From contig JAVHKY010000028.1 in NCBI GenBank assembly GCA_035079385.1, positions 496,001 through 560,000 on the forward strand: a stretch of DNA of 64,000 bases, read 5' to 3'. The position numbers and the translations under genes were made by a program. Source of the DNA: Aspidiotus rigidus. Taxonomy: Eukaryota; Arthropoda; Insecta; Hemiptera; Diaspididae. Positions 20,737 to 32,629 of this stretch are shown piece after piece (the first letter of the stretch is position 1; the number at the start of each line of letters is the position of its first letter). Below the pieces are notes generated by a model. That model searched no databases and was not told the DNA's origin. It saw only the letters and a program-made list of their open reading frames with translations.

Positions 20737-23700
20737 GAAGCGATTTGTTACTGCGCATTTGTGAAGACGTCATTGTTCTTTACACAGATTCACTCTTGAC
20801 GAAGGGTTGGTTGAATTATTCTACAAGACACGGTGATGGCTCTCACTGATTTCTCTAGATGTTCTCTGTCTCAATTGTTGCTGGGCTGGGTCGCTTTCTT
20901 TTTCGCTTGAATGGTGGTTGATCACCCGAAAGTGTTCGCGGCTTCTGTATTAATTGCTCTTGCGGTTTTTACGATTTCTCTATTATCGGTTAACTCTTTT
21001 AAGTCCACCCTTTTCATTAATGGCAAAATCCCTTACTAGCAGCTCCTTTCCTATCTCATTCATAATAATTGAAGTAAAGAAATGATGGAAAGAAAAACGG
21101 ATACTTTAGGTCTTAGCCACACAACTACATTCGGAAGACTAAGTAAAATATATCGAAGTTCCCCTGAACCGAAGAAAGAAATGTCATCTTACGTTTTGAA
21201 ATACAAATAGATTTCAAGATAATTCGAAAATCAAATTTGTAGTCTCAAGTAGCACTCTGAGCGACCTCAAAATAAGAGAAAATTTTTACAAGTCAAAACA
21301 TCATTCAAAATCGTCCTTCCCGTGGCTGTCCAATTTACCCATTTCGACACTTTGGTACAGAACTTACTCTAACTTATACGAAATTGATGGCACGCAGTTG
21401 AACCGAATGTATATAGTTCGGCGAAGCCAATAATGAAGAAAAATCTACTTTTCGCGGAAAATTGTCACAGTGACCGCTCGACTGTCATGCAGACTGAAGC
21501 CAATTTGCATTCACTAAGTAACGTTCCTTCCGTCAATCGAATCTCGTGAGACAGTTTGATTGAATTAGCGAGAGTAAACTAAATTTGCTATCGCGCCAAC
21601 TAAAAAGCACGAATCATGAAGACGATGCGCAAGAAATACGAATTCCGAAGTACAGTTGTATAAGCGGAACGTGCACCCATCATCGCTTTTAGTCGCATTG
21701 AAGAAATAGCGGTCTCGGGACGTTAAAACGCTGAAGAATTTTTGTAAAATTTTTGAAATACATTGCGAGGAAATCATTTCTCGCGGGACCGACAACTCAT
21801 CAGTTTGTGTGAAACTATAAAATAGTCCTCAGACGTGCCCCTGTCGAATGTCCATCCTTAATTGAAAGATCGTTCTGTAGATTTACAGTAGAGCGAAGAG
21901 AAACCGAAGGTGAAGTAAGGTATAACGAATGATGATAAAGTTTTACTATATTGGCCAATGAAGACGCAGTTCGAAAATTGGAACAGCAGCGAAGAAAAAT
22001 CAATTTTTAATTATTGTATTCCAGCGAGTGAATCGTAACAAAAGACCGGACAATAGAATTCGTCATCTGTGTATTACGTGTGTATCGACGTGAAGTTACA
22101 GACGGAAAAAATCAAAGACTCGATGGCTCTTCTCACATACTCTAAGATAGAGGAATGAACGCACAACAATAGACGTATTATAGCGAATCTCGTTTAGTGT
22201 ACTACAAGGTTCAATGTCGATTGAGTAATACTACATTCTCCAACGGAGTACAGCATATGGGATTGAACTCACAAACTGGTGGTCAGTAGGATCGCTGTAC
22301 TCCGAAATACGGTGCCATGTCGTCGTGGTAATTTGCCACAAATTTTCCAGGACGGTATAATAGACTGCTGCAGCGATCCGTGTACAATGTGACGCGTGCC
22401 CTCAAAGGATCCTACACGGGTTACAAACACGCATATAAAATTTAACGATTTTCATAAATATTGACCGGGTGGTACCTTGGCGCGAGGTTTGACGGCGAAT
22501 GCTAGTAAATTTACACCTCGGAATGCGGTCGATTTTGTTTACATTGAAATTCAGCGTGGATGGTTGCAGGTATCATATTGTATACAAAAAGAGTACAAGC
22601 CTACAGCGCGTCTATCGCTGCCACAATTTCACGCGACTACGGACGCATACACACATACATACATAACTTGTTCGAATCGCCCCCACATACGATCACTAAC
22701 TTATATTGAAAGATTTAGTTATGCTTCAGCGATAAATTAGGTACCGACGCTGTACCAATTTCACCCGAGATGACAAAATAAAGTCGATTGCAGAAATACG
22801 GTTGTACATGGACGACTCGGGATTTCCAGTTTCCATTTCCGACATACTCGACCATAACTCAACAACTTCTTTTTTTGTCTTGGTGTGGCTCACTAGAAGT
22901 TGTACCATTCTTTGGTGACATATTTTTATACAGATAATCTTATCATTAGAATTTCGATTTTTTTCTCGAAGAACTTTAATCGTTACCGAATTTCGAAAGA
23001 GGATCAAGTAGCTGACAAATGTACAGAAGAAAACATAAAAATCCGACTTATTCATGAGAGTGATATAAAGGTTCAAGAAATTTTGAACCAGGAACCCCTT
23101 CCATACACCGTGGAGCTAATTATTACAACTTGTCCGTGATTAGATTCTCTATTAGCAAACTGGAAGTTCGATCCTCATCATTGTTTGATGGTACAGGCCT
23201 GTATAAGAACGTACAGTAGAGAAAACTCGAAGTGCTTTCTCACTATTTTCAATATTTTCTGATTGATCAGAAACGTACATGATCCCTCGACACTGAATCT
23301 GTACCTTGGGCACTCAACAAGAAATCATCGTCTTCGCTTTTTTTCCTTGGGGGACTAGCGACAAATCCTGTCGCATTTATCAAGTCTTCGTCGAGCAACG
23401 GAATAGACTGAATTCGGAATATGTTTTCAGCGACCGCCTTCTCATTTTTTACCATCCGATTCGAACGCCAACGCTGTCATTTCTACCGTATAATGAAGAC
23501 CCGCATTAATCGAATACTCATTTACCTCGAGGTAGATAAGGTGTGCAAATCACTCACAATAGACGGGAGCTGAGCTTGAGGATTTCGAATGGTGGTACTA
23601 CGAGCGTAGTTCTATTTCATTGACAGGTCGTGGTGATAAAGACGAGCAGATAAAAATTCGCAGCACTACACATGGATGTAAGTTGCGTTCGTGTTTAATG

Positions 23701-24355
23701 AAGCGAAAAAGTGTGTCGCTAGATCGGATGGTGAGCACGAACATAGCCAGCATGGACGCACAGTGGACACGCTTCGTTCGCCACAATAGATGATATTTTT
23801 CCTCTAATCTGCCGTATTTCATACACGTTCCGTCCTCCACACGTTATATAATATCGATTTCCGGTAATTATCGTGTACCTCTAAGCAATAATGACTGGAA
23901 TTGGCGTAAACTCCGGCGCAAGATTCTTCGCCAATTTCAAAAATGTTCCTTAACGACTTCTATTATCCTCAATACAGCCACAGATGGTACGATAAAAAAA
24001 AAAAGGGAACGTTCGACGATTCAAAATATTTTTGGGATGAACGCGCGCGACCAACAGTAATTGCTCCTCCTTCGATGACAGTAGTAGAAAAAGTTTCTTC
24101 TATAAGTAAATCAATTTGTTGTATCAAAGGTTCTGAATGTAAAAAATGTAGAGTTTGCCTTCATAATGAGGGGTGTGATACCTTATCCAAGAAGTGAAAG
24201 ATGGTGACAGAGAATCAAACGTGAGACTTGAAGCAGCTTCCAGTGGACTATTGTATCAAATCACAAAAACGCATCTCCCAGACAAAATAACATTCACGTT
24301 TCCATGCTTTCTTTCATACCTTTACCCTTATTCAACTCAATCTTGCTCCAGGGAA
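20737..24355. other. no gene recognised
   Basis: About 3.6 kb with short ORFs only. The one structure seen is a hairpin at 22236-22302, listed separately. Confidence 0.45.
22236..22302. repeat. 10-bp inverted repeat enclosing a B-box-like motif
   Basis: GGAGTACAGC (about 22236-22245) is exactly inverted at about 22293-22302. Between them, the minus strand reads GAGTTCAATCCC, close to a tRNA B box. I do not see an A box or cloverleaf, so it is not called a tRNA. Confidence 0.35.
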
Positions 24356-25135
24356 CATATCTACTACAATAGGAATTGGAGATCATTCTAGCCACCTTGA
24401 AACCTTCTAAATACCCCTCTCTTCCTGATTCTTACATCCCATTGCACTCACTTGCGTCCTCGGATTATATCAAGAGATACTAAGGTACCTCAAATCTAAC
24501 AATATACTCCCTCAATCTCAATATGGCTTCGGAAAGGCCAAAGCATCCTTCAACCTTTGGCAGACCACCAACCATAAATTACTAATGCAAAGAACGAAAA
24601 CTCTTCACTCTAAACCACCCCTTCAACAAGCTTTTCGCCGAGTGTGGTGCCAATGTCAAAAATTTCATCCCATAGGTCACAGAGGCAACTTCCTGAAACT
24701 TTTACACAGATGTACGACAGATCCATAACAGTTAGGATCGAAGACAAACTCTCTTCTCCCCAAACCATTGAGAACGAAGGGTCTAGCTTTTTTGTCAGCT
24801 ATTAATGACATCACAACTTTTACCTCTCTCCCCCACGCTGCGCCTTCTCGCCGATTATTATAGCATTTCTCTCCAATTTTCAAACCCTCAATGAGCAACA
24901 CCGATCCTCCAACAAACTTTGGATAAAATATCAGCATGAGCTCCAGACCGTGGCTTTCGCTTCTACTCGAGCAAAACTTGTCTCGTCATCTCTCGGAAAT
25001 GCCTCTGTTTCAAAATTCCTCGACCCTCTCTACTCCATCAAGGTTTTTCAATCAAAATTCTGCAATCTTATAAATTCTTGGAATCACAATCTTTCATGGA
25101 TTTCTCACATAAAATCGCTCAAAACCGAATACCTG

Positions 25136-25927
25136 CAGGGCCGGATTTAGGGAGGTCCCAGGGGGCCCAAGGACCGGGCATTTAGGGGGGCCTCCATATT
25201 TTTCCTCTCATTTCAAAATTTCACAAGAAGCTTTGATTGATTGAAAAAATAGAATTTCTTATTGAGAACCGAAATATTTCACTTCTGAAACTTTGTGATT
25301 TCATGATTTTGGTTCGATAAGGATCTCGGGAAATTCCACAAATCATTTTAAATAAAAACTCGCGGGTTCTTCAACGGAGTTGAACAAGGGGAGGTACAGA
25401 ACCTGTTTTATGGGGCACGTGGGACTCCAAAAATGTTGATAGACCAGTTGTATTTCAGGTATTCTTGAATACGTGAAATACCTTGTTGGTAGAGTGTAGT
25501 TAAGTAGGAAGTAGAAAAAACGAGGGGCGGCCGGGAACCTGTTTTATGGGACACGTGGGATCTGAAAAATGTAATTGTGAGGTCACAATGCTGACCCACG
25601 ACGTCATCAAATTGTGACGTCACCGGCTGGACCTTGGGCTTCATAAAAACTGATCCATCACATCATCAGACTGTGACGTCACAAGGCTGACCTACAACGT
25701 CATCAAACTATGACGTCACAAGTCCCGCCTCCAAAGCTATATAATATGGTAGGAGAGGGGGGGGGGGGGGGAGGGGACTTGAAAAATTTTCGAGCTCGAC
25801 CGAGCTTTGCCAAAGTGGGCAAAAATTGATGAGAGAGGAGTAGTCAAAATTTTGATTTGAAGAAATGTTGAGGGGGGCCTCCACATAGTTTGGGACCCCC
25901 TTACTGAAAATCCTAAATCCGACCCTG
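25136..25927. mobile_element. hAT-type MITE (792 bp) nested in LINE
   Basis: Left end CAGGGCCGGATTTAGG, right end read inversely CAGGGTCGGATTTAGG. Flanking 8-mers are AATACCTG (25128-25135) and AATGCCTG (25928-25935), 7 of 8 identical. Removing the element plus one 8-mer restores continuity of the LINE coding trace. The interior holds a G15-like run and several TGACGTCA-type palindromes shared with 32.6-33.0 kb, suggesting a further repeat sits inside. Confidence 0.85.
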
Positions 25928-26194
25928 AATGCCTGAATGCCACAGATATTCTAAATTATCTATCTTACTTTCTTCTAGGATTTGTAATCGAAAATTACTT
26001 CTTCAACTGTATAAAAGTCTCATGCGCTCTCAACTGGACTACAGCTCCCCATCAACTCCCACTATAACAAGTCCACTCCTTAATTACTGAATACGCATTG
26101 TCCAATCAACAGCCTCTGGGCTGAAGCAGCCAAACCCCTCTACTTTTGTACACTAACGTTGACTGCCAACTTCCTCGCGTCCTCAGTCCAATTT

Positions 26195-26565
26195 GAGGGC
26201 GTCCCTAAATTACGTGAGGCGATTTTTGTGATTTTTCGACACCTCCTCTCCCCTTGGTGAGATATCGTGAGATTTGCCTTGACCCCCCCCCCCTCTTATC
26301 GCGCGTGAGATTTTCGGAAATATGTATTTTTGCTTTAAATACGTTTATCTACATTTTTTACGTGTTTTTTTTAGTCGAGAAACATGTTTTATTAAATTTA
26401 AGCCAGTTCAACAATATATGAGAATGTATTTGTGTGAGGAAAAAATTACATGAAATTTTTCGGCAGCCTCCCTCCCCCTCACGTGAGTTTTGATGAGACT
26501 TGACTGGACCCCCCCCCCCCCCCCAGAAAAAAAAAAAAAAACTCACGTAATTTATGAACGTCCCC
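26195..26565. mobile_element. Harbinger-like MITE, copy 2, nested in LINE
   Basis: Same family as 20345-20733: ends GAGGGCGTCCCTAAATTACG and, inverted, GGGGACGTTCATAAATTACG, with shared interior phrases (GATATCGTGA, TTTTTGCTTTAAATAC). Flanked by TTT on both sides (26192-26194, 26566-26568), a 3-bp duplication. C- and A-homopolymers have expanded near the right end. Confidence 0.7.
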
Positions 26566-27673
26566 TTTCCGGAACTCCCCATTCACACTGCTTTCTCTTC
26601 CCCTCACTGGATTTTCTTAAACATCATCTTGACTCCCTCAAGAAATTCAACCGTCTCAAAAATCATCCACTCCTCCGTGAAATGAAAAAGTAAAATAGGT
26701 CACGCACATTCCATCCAGGACAAAATAACTGCCCATCGTTTAAGGAACTTGGCCTCTGTTTTTCCGGCTGATTTGAGCGCTATTCGCTCCTGTCTTTCAA
26801 ATCTCACTCAGCTTCCTCCCGGACGCGACTCACCTCCCTCATATCTGGACGAGATCCCTTTTCGAATAACTCCATCACTCAACGCATTCATGTCATACTC
26901 CACACTCTAAACTACATTAAATCATCAGTTGCCTTCATTTGGATCCCAGGTCACATCGGTCACCCTCAACATGAAAGCGTTGACTGGGCGACCAAAAACT
27001 CCACCCTCGTACCGAAAATTACCGACTCGCTTTCATTCAGCAGCATACAATTTTCAGAACTACTACCGCTCCAAAATCCAAAGTTCTTGGCACGACCTCT
27101 GGAGAAATCAACCTCACAACAAAGTAAGATCAATCAAAAGTCTCTTCAAATCGTAACTTCCGCCACGAAGAAGACATTCTCACCCGTCTTCAGATTGGTC
27201 ATACTCACCTCATCTCCTCTTAGGTCTTCACGCCCTTTCGTCGTGTAAGTCTGACACTTAATCTTAAAGTTCAACACCTCTTCTCATATCCTGTCCCCCT
27301 CAACCAACGTTCCGCTTACAACGTTTCCTCAACTATTACCTCCACACTATGCAACGAAACCGTCTCCAACTCTCTCAACTACCAAGGCTCCATACATATT
27401 ACTTCCAACTACTCTAAACCATGCATGCTACATGTAACAATTGAGTCAATTATAATATTGTGCCGATAAAAAAATTAATGCGAGCTGATGAGCCGTTTTG
27501 AGCAGTCGTATACCTGGTAAATAAGAAAAAAAAGAGTCTAGGAGAATTATTTTCGAAGTAAGAAAAAGAAGTTCACTGCTTTTTTGATGCGCTGAACTTC
27601 GAGAAAATTTCAAGACTGAGACGACTTTTTCCAGCTCTTTCCAAAATTTCACGAAAATTAAAAATGTATTAAC

Positions 27674-27902
27674 TTGCCTAAATGATAGGGCTCTGCCCCT
27701 GTATCATATTGCATACTCGTTTGCCTGATTCTTATCGTAATGGTACTTGCTTTAAATTGGTCTCATGGCAGGGGAATTGAATATGCAATAATAGCATATC
27801 TATTCCCCTGGCATAAGATCATTGTAAACGAAGTACCATCACGATAAGAATCAGGCAAAGAAGTATGCAATATGATATAGAGGAAGAGCCCTATAGGGCA
27901 AT
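27674..27902. mobile_element. foldback element with ~90-bp inverted arms
   Basis: Almost the whole 229 bp is an inverted repeat. Left arm phrases ATAGGGCTC, ATCATATTGCATACT, GCCTGATTCTTATCGT and GGTACTT return in inverted order on the right. Tips TTGCC/GGCAA. No ORF. It lies directly upstream of the gene fragment at 27.9 kb and may have cut it. Target duplication not clear. Confidence 0.7.
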
Positions 27903-27907
27903 AAACA

Positions 27908-28285
27908 TATTTACCCATCTGTTTTCAAAAAATTTATGGTCAAGAAACCGTCATCATTGAGATTGAAGTAATAAGACGGGTGAGAGAAGAAAGAACCTGC
28001 ACAGGAGGTGACATCAGGAAAGATGATTCAACAAAACCGATGAAGTTCAGTCGACGCTTCCAAGCCACTCTCGATTCTTCCATCCGATTCACCTTTTTAT
28101 TCATCTTCCATTTTGAGCTCGCTCTTCCCACAAATGACTCTAGTCTCGTGAAGACACTAAAAAAGGGAGTTAAAATGGCCCGCCATATTGTCTAGAATTT
28201 GACTGCAGCTGATGGCTGCACTTACATTCAAGTTCTGCGTTTCAAGTCTTCAGGATCTAGTGACGTCATCAAAGAACAAAAATAA
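27908..28285 (+). pseudogene. second copy of the unknown secreted-protein-like gene, fragment
   Basis: One frame is open from 27908 apart from a single TAG (28193-28195) to TAA at 28283-28285. Its start (CFQKIYGQETVIIEIEV) aligns with exon 2 of the 14.4-kb gene (GFWKIRGSDTIIIEFEIV). The alignment continues as a TGGD..R.D.STK.MK pattern and SRRF.A.LDSS.R; at 14.9-15.0 kb those parts are in other frames. The tail after the TAG (NLTAADGCTYIQVLRFKSS) still looks coding. Cut on the left by the foldback element. Family not recognised. Confidence 0.45.
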
Positions 28286-28339
28286 CACCCCATAAAACAG
28301 GTTTCTTGTTGAAATCGAATGTAATGCAATCCCGTCTCC

Positions 28340-29455
28340 TTTTAAAGTTTATAGAGGGAAGTGGAGAGGGTCATCTCGACGTAAGTACATTCTGAGACTT
28401 CAGACCATCAATAAGGGGTAACAATTCTCCATCCTCCCTTATGCAAAGTAGAGGGATTACACTGAGGTACTTGAACGACGCAAACGATCCGCTAGGCAGA
28501 AGAATGGACTTCTCGATCATTTCTCGAAATTTCGTACAGCTTAGAAGGACGATGTCTTTTGATTTGAAGAATGCGCAGAATTTTCTATACTTGTGCTTCA
28601 TTCGCAACTATATGTCCAATTCGGTAACTTTAAACGAAGAATCTGAAATTTAGCGTTTTCTCGGCCAGGTTCCCATGGTACGAGAAATAAATGACCGTTA
28701 CATGGTTCGCAGAAATAGGGTGCCGGTATAAGATTTTACTGCATACTATAACGTATACCTTATGTACTTGAAGCACCGCGGTGCAAAAATTTTCTCGTGG
28801 CAATTGGAATGAATTACGAGTACAAATCCATCTAAAGATAAAATGCGACTAAGATGTAGTCGGTATACGCACGGTAATTTATTGCGGCTTATAAAAAATT
28901 CGAACAGCAATCTCGAACGATAAGATCGATATTTCAGCAGTAGCAGTAGGTAGACGACTTAGCGGGGATTAAAATATTTAAAAATTGAGGTTGGTAGCAA
29001 AAAAAAAAAAAAAAAAGACTACGCTTGAATTTACTTACCTAATACAGAGATTGTATTCGGGGGAGCGCTCGGCGTCGACAATGTATTTAAACGTTTACGT
29101 TCGCGTACGCATAAATCAGGAGGAGAAATGACGAACACATATCGTCTTATCGAGTACGAGTATCTACTTTAATATCTCATGTCATAAAGACCGGTATCTA
29201 GAGAGAAGAGAGAAAAGTGCCACGGAGTATACGAGAGAAGAACGAGTTTAACGAAGATGGCACGAGAGGAAAAACGCTGAAAATTGCCTAAATCTTGTCG
29301 TGTAGTAGTTTAATCTGACATTAAAATTCTTCGTTGTGCCATTCAACGTCGGCAGAGAAAAGAAGAGAGGGAAAAATTTTCGTTACATATACAACATTCG
29401 TACGTAAGCATTTTTTCAACGAATAATAAACGTCAGCTTGTTTCGTTGAAAAATG

Positions 29456-29488
<33 letters not shown>

Positions 29489-30900
29489 TTCCGTCTTTCT
29501 TTGTCTGTCGCACGAACCTTTGTGTTCTCTATCCTCCTTCGAAATCGGACGTTACGGATAAATAGGATCATATACTACAGGATAAAAATGATTATACTAT
29601 CGCGTAAACCGGTCCTCATCGGTATTCGCTCTACCTTCTGTGTATAACTAATAAGAATTTTTCTTCTTTCTTCGTGTTGCTCTCTGTTTTTTTCTTCTTT
29701 CTCTCTCCGATATGATTAATTAGGATCATTAGTGCCTGTTACCAAGTGACTAAAGATATACTCAACCGCACACGAATAAAACTACCATCTATTAATACAC
29801 TTCGGGTTCAAACGATTCGACTCAAAGACTATTTTATACGTGTGTACTCGCGCAGTATCAGCACCTATCCAAATGACTCTTAACTTGACATTCGAATCCA
29901 AATATTGCTAAACGTTACCGCGAGCATTGTCCTCGGCACGTGTATAGTCCAAGCGGTAACGGTTCACGAATGACGATGAAAATCATGTTAAAGTATGCTT
30001 CTTCAATGAGCACCAAGGAGCCGCCTACTGACCCACCCATCCCCTATTATGAATCAAGAGCAACTAGATCGTTTTTTGATGAACGTACACCTACCAGGGT
30101 TTTGAATCGATGGAAAGAAAGAGTTGGCTTTTGTCACGCGTATTCTTTCTTTGCCCGGATCCTCCGTATATCTCGGAAGCAATATCGTGTATTCAAGATG
30201 ATAGTATGTTCTCCTCCTTCATGGTGCCATGTACTACAGCTCTCCGGAAGATTTCGCCAACGTCTGTCACAGCACTCCACTACCATCAGTTCGGCAGCCC
30301 CTACAACTTCTTCCTTCTTCGCGATCTCTTCCCACCCATTCTTTCCGCACAGCAGCAGTCTCAGAATCTTGTATTTTTCGGCCCGTAGGAAGTGACCCAC
30401 AAAATTGTATCAACACATGATTTCAATAAATTAACTACCGAAACTTCCCATTAAAGAATCTTACGATTTTTCCTCGTTCAAATACCCTGGAGAAAACTAG
30501 AGAGTTCCTATTCTCAAATAAAAGATTGATTTCTTGTTTCAAGATACCGCATCCACTAAATGAAAGGGAAAAGGACGTCAAAAAGTCTGAAGAACAGTTT
30601 TTTTTTTCTAGGATTACATATTGTTTAAATAGATTTAAAATAAATCCAATCTTAATCATTTTTGACGGAGAGTCTGTTTTAGGGATGGGGTGGGATACAA
30701 CACCGTTTTCACAGTACGCCTAAATTGAAAGCCAGGGCGAACAATTATACGCAATTACCACGACCGAGCCCCAATATGTCGATGATATAGCCGTATTCAG
30801 GAATACGGCTTTAACTGCACAGAAGGTGGAGAGCCTGTAACGCACTGGAGGTGAAAGTAAGCAAAATAGAAGTGTCACGAACCAATAGGGTATCGAGCCG
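28340..30900. other. no gene recognised
   Basis: Contains two A-homopolymers (about 29000 and 29458) and overlapping ORFs on both strands at 29940-30395 (151, 92 and 88 residues). None shows a domain or a codon pattern that singles it out; I do not call a gene. Confidence 0.45.
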
Positions 30901-30914
30901 AGATGCAGATACAA

Positions 30915-31242
30915 AAGGAGGTCAAGGAATTCAATTACTCAGGAAGCGATCTCGCGGGTCTGCTCCTTAAATTCAGAAATCAACTATAAAAGTTTCGGCA
31001 GCCATGTTAAAGCTCTGGAAAGGAGTTTTGAAAACGTGAACCTAAGAATAGGAACGAAGCTGGCAGTGCACCGTGCTGTCACTGCTGTATGGCTCTGAAT
31101 TTTGGCCGTTACACAAATCGCAGCTGAAATCGCTGCCAGTTGCGGGGCCTTGAGCACGCACAGCGCCAATTTGTCAAGTAAATTCTCACGCGCACCATAC
31201 GACGCTGTTTGGAGCATGGATGACTCAAGACTTCCTGACCAA
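30915..31242 (+). pseudogene. LINE reverse-transcriptase scrap (3' part of RT)
   Basis: Frame-broken pieces read EVKEFNYSGSD, LKLWKGVLK, TKLAV and LLYGSEFWPLHKSQLKSL. These match the order found after the palm domain of many LINE RTs (a -FxYLGS- start, then -LLYGSExW-). It ends abruptly where PLE A begins at about 31243, so the PLE apparently inserted into or fused with it. The first ~45 residues of the ORF starting at 31102 come from this scrap in a wrong frame. Confidence 0.55.
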
Positions 31243-32070
31243 TTGGATTTATCGATCTCTATAATAGACGGTATCCATAAGTTTGGAATTTACAGGAAAG
31301 ATACTACGACCGATGTTTTAGTCCACGGTGGTTCGTTCGGTCCTGTTGCTCATAAGATGGCTGCTTTTCATAGCCTAGTTCACAGACTGACTCGTATTCC
31401 GTTGAGTCAATCTGCTTTTAAGAAAGAATTACTTACCATAAAACACCTGGCTAGAGTGAATGGAGTCAATGTCGACGTTGACGTGATGGTTCGGAGGAAA
31501 GTTACGAGGAGCCTTCTTGATTCCACCACTTCCCTCCCCCGAGACACGATCCGTGATCGCCGTTTGCGTTGGATCAGTCTCCCTTTCCTGGGGAATTTCT
31601 CCCAGCAATTGGGTCGGGCCCTTCGCCCGTTTGGTTTCAGACCCGCGTTTTACAACCTCACCACAGTCAAGAGGTTGTTTGTGAGACTGAAGGATCCCAT
31701 ACCGGTTGATGAGAGGAGTGGTGTTTATAAGATGGAATGTGAGGATTGTGGAGGCTTTTATATTGGTGAGACCAGCCGCCAGATGAAAGTTAGAGTAGCT
31801 GAGCACCTGAAGTCTTGGAAGAAGGGACGCTTAGGGGAGTCAGCTTTCGCTGATCATTTGATTAACAGTGGCCACAGTTTCCGCGAGGGATCCGAAAAGC
31901 TCCTCCATAAGGAGAATTCCTACCGTAAACGTATCGCCCTCGAGAATATAGAGATACTGCGTCACCTCAACACTGACGGTATCACTATACTCAACTCGTA
32001 CATTCCGGAAGATGGCTTGATCGAACAGGTTTATGATTCACACCGTGATTTCTCGTTCGGACGATCTTAA
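31243..32070 (+). CDS. PLE A ORF remnant: RT thumb and GIY-YIG endonuclease
   Basis: Open to the stop at 32070 with no internal break. It carries LDLSISIIDGIHKFGIYRKD (RT thumb side), RPFGFRPAFYN (linker), and a GIY-YIG nuclease core: GVYKMECEDCGGFYIGETSR with the GVY..YIG pair, followed by the basic R..VAEHLKSW helix and GESAFADHLINSGHS. The catalytic RT half, including YVDD, is absent, so the fragment cannot be autonomous. The annotated reading frame extends upstream to 31102 only by running into an unrelated LINE scrap. Confidence 0.85.
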   Translation: MDLSISIIDGIHKFGIYRKDTTTDVLVHGGSFGPVAHKMAAFHSLVHRLTRIPLSQSAFKKELLTIKHLARVNGVNVDVDVMVRRKVTRSLLDSTTSLPRDTIRDRRLRWISLPFLGNFSQQLGRALRPFGFRPAFYNLTTVKRLFVRLKDPIPVDERSGVYKMECEDCGGFYIGETSRQMKVRVAEHLKSWKKGRLGESAFADHLINSGHSFREGSEKLLHKENSYRKRIALENIEILRHLNTDGITILNSYIPEDGLIEQVYDSHRDFSFGRS

Positions 32071-32111
32071 TACCTCTTCCTTCTCATTCGTTCGTCAGTT
32101 GCTTTCATTTC

Positions 32112-32148
32112 AGGTTTGAAGATGGTTGTTTAACCGAAAGCGCTCCCT
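32112..32148 (+). ncRNA. hammerhead-like motif, PLE A 3' tail
   Basis: Order of parts: AGG (stem I), TTGAAGA core with one extra U, stem II GGTT/AACC with a 4-nt loop, GAAA, palindromic GCGC-T stem III, C, then CCT pairing with AGG. The core deviates from CUGANGA by one base and has an unpaired U before stem II. Confidence 0.4.
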
Positions 32149-32629
32149 TCGTTTTTATTTTCTGCGGTTTGCATTTGTTTACTCTCCCCTTGGAGTATTC
32201 GTTTTTTCGTTTACTTCCTGACCAGCTACTGTATGGCGAATTTACAAACGGTATCAGGCGCGAAAGAGGACAGCGAAAACATTAAAGGGACCTATGCCAC
32301 ACGACTCCTAAATTAGCGAAAATAGACAAAGCATAAGAGGCATTGTGCCGAGATCGAGCTCTCAGGCACACTCTAGCAAACAACAACGCCGGAATGTTCT
32401 CCAAAATATGCATTTCGCGATCGAAGCATCCACTGACAAATGCACCGACTTTCGAGTTTAATACGCGCGGAGTCAAACTACTGCGTCCCGGATCAGCCTC
32501 ATCAGTCACTGCTGTGTTCTCACAAAAAGTTGAGAACCTTGGATCCAGCACCTATCACAGTATGGCCGGACGACGACGACGACAACGACACGTGCGAGGA
32601 ACTGGAAAAAATTCTAGTCGTGGCGCTAT

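Larger units (their letters stand above)
24360..27430 (+). pseudogene. I-type LINE fragment: RT and RNase H, twice interrupted
   Basis: Broken frames carry non-LTR RT signatures: LKPSKYPSLPDSYIP near 24400-24440 and RYLKSNNILPQSQYGFGKA near 24480-24540, followed by less clear RT/thumb sequence to 25135. After an inserted MITE the coding trace resumes (25936-26194), and after a second it continues to an RNase H piece VAFIWIPGHIGHP near 26930-26965, then a tail near 27180-27430. RT followed by RNase H on a non-LTR element fits I/LOA-like clades. No long ORF survives, so it is inactive. It provides the before/after sequence that confirms both nested insertions. Confidence 0.75.
31243..32201 (+). 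mobile_element. Penelope-like element A, 5'-truncated
   Basis: Only the 3' third of a PLE: from just after the RT core, through the GIY-YIG domain, to a 3' tail with a hammerhead-like motif and a terminal ACTC...GAGT hairpin. Same subfamily as copy D (near-identical protein). 5' truncation is common for target-primed elements. Confidence 0.88.

Noticed and set aside
29940..30395. Overlapping 151-, 92- and 88-residue ORFs on both strands
   Set aside because: No domain and no way to prefer one frame; likely chance.
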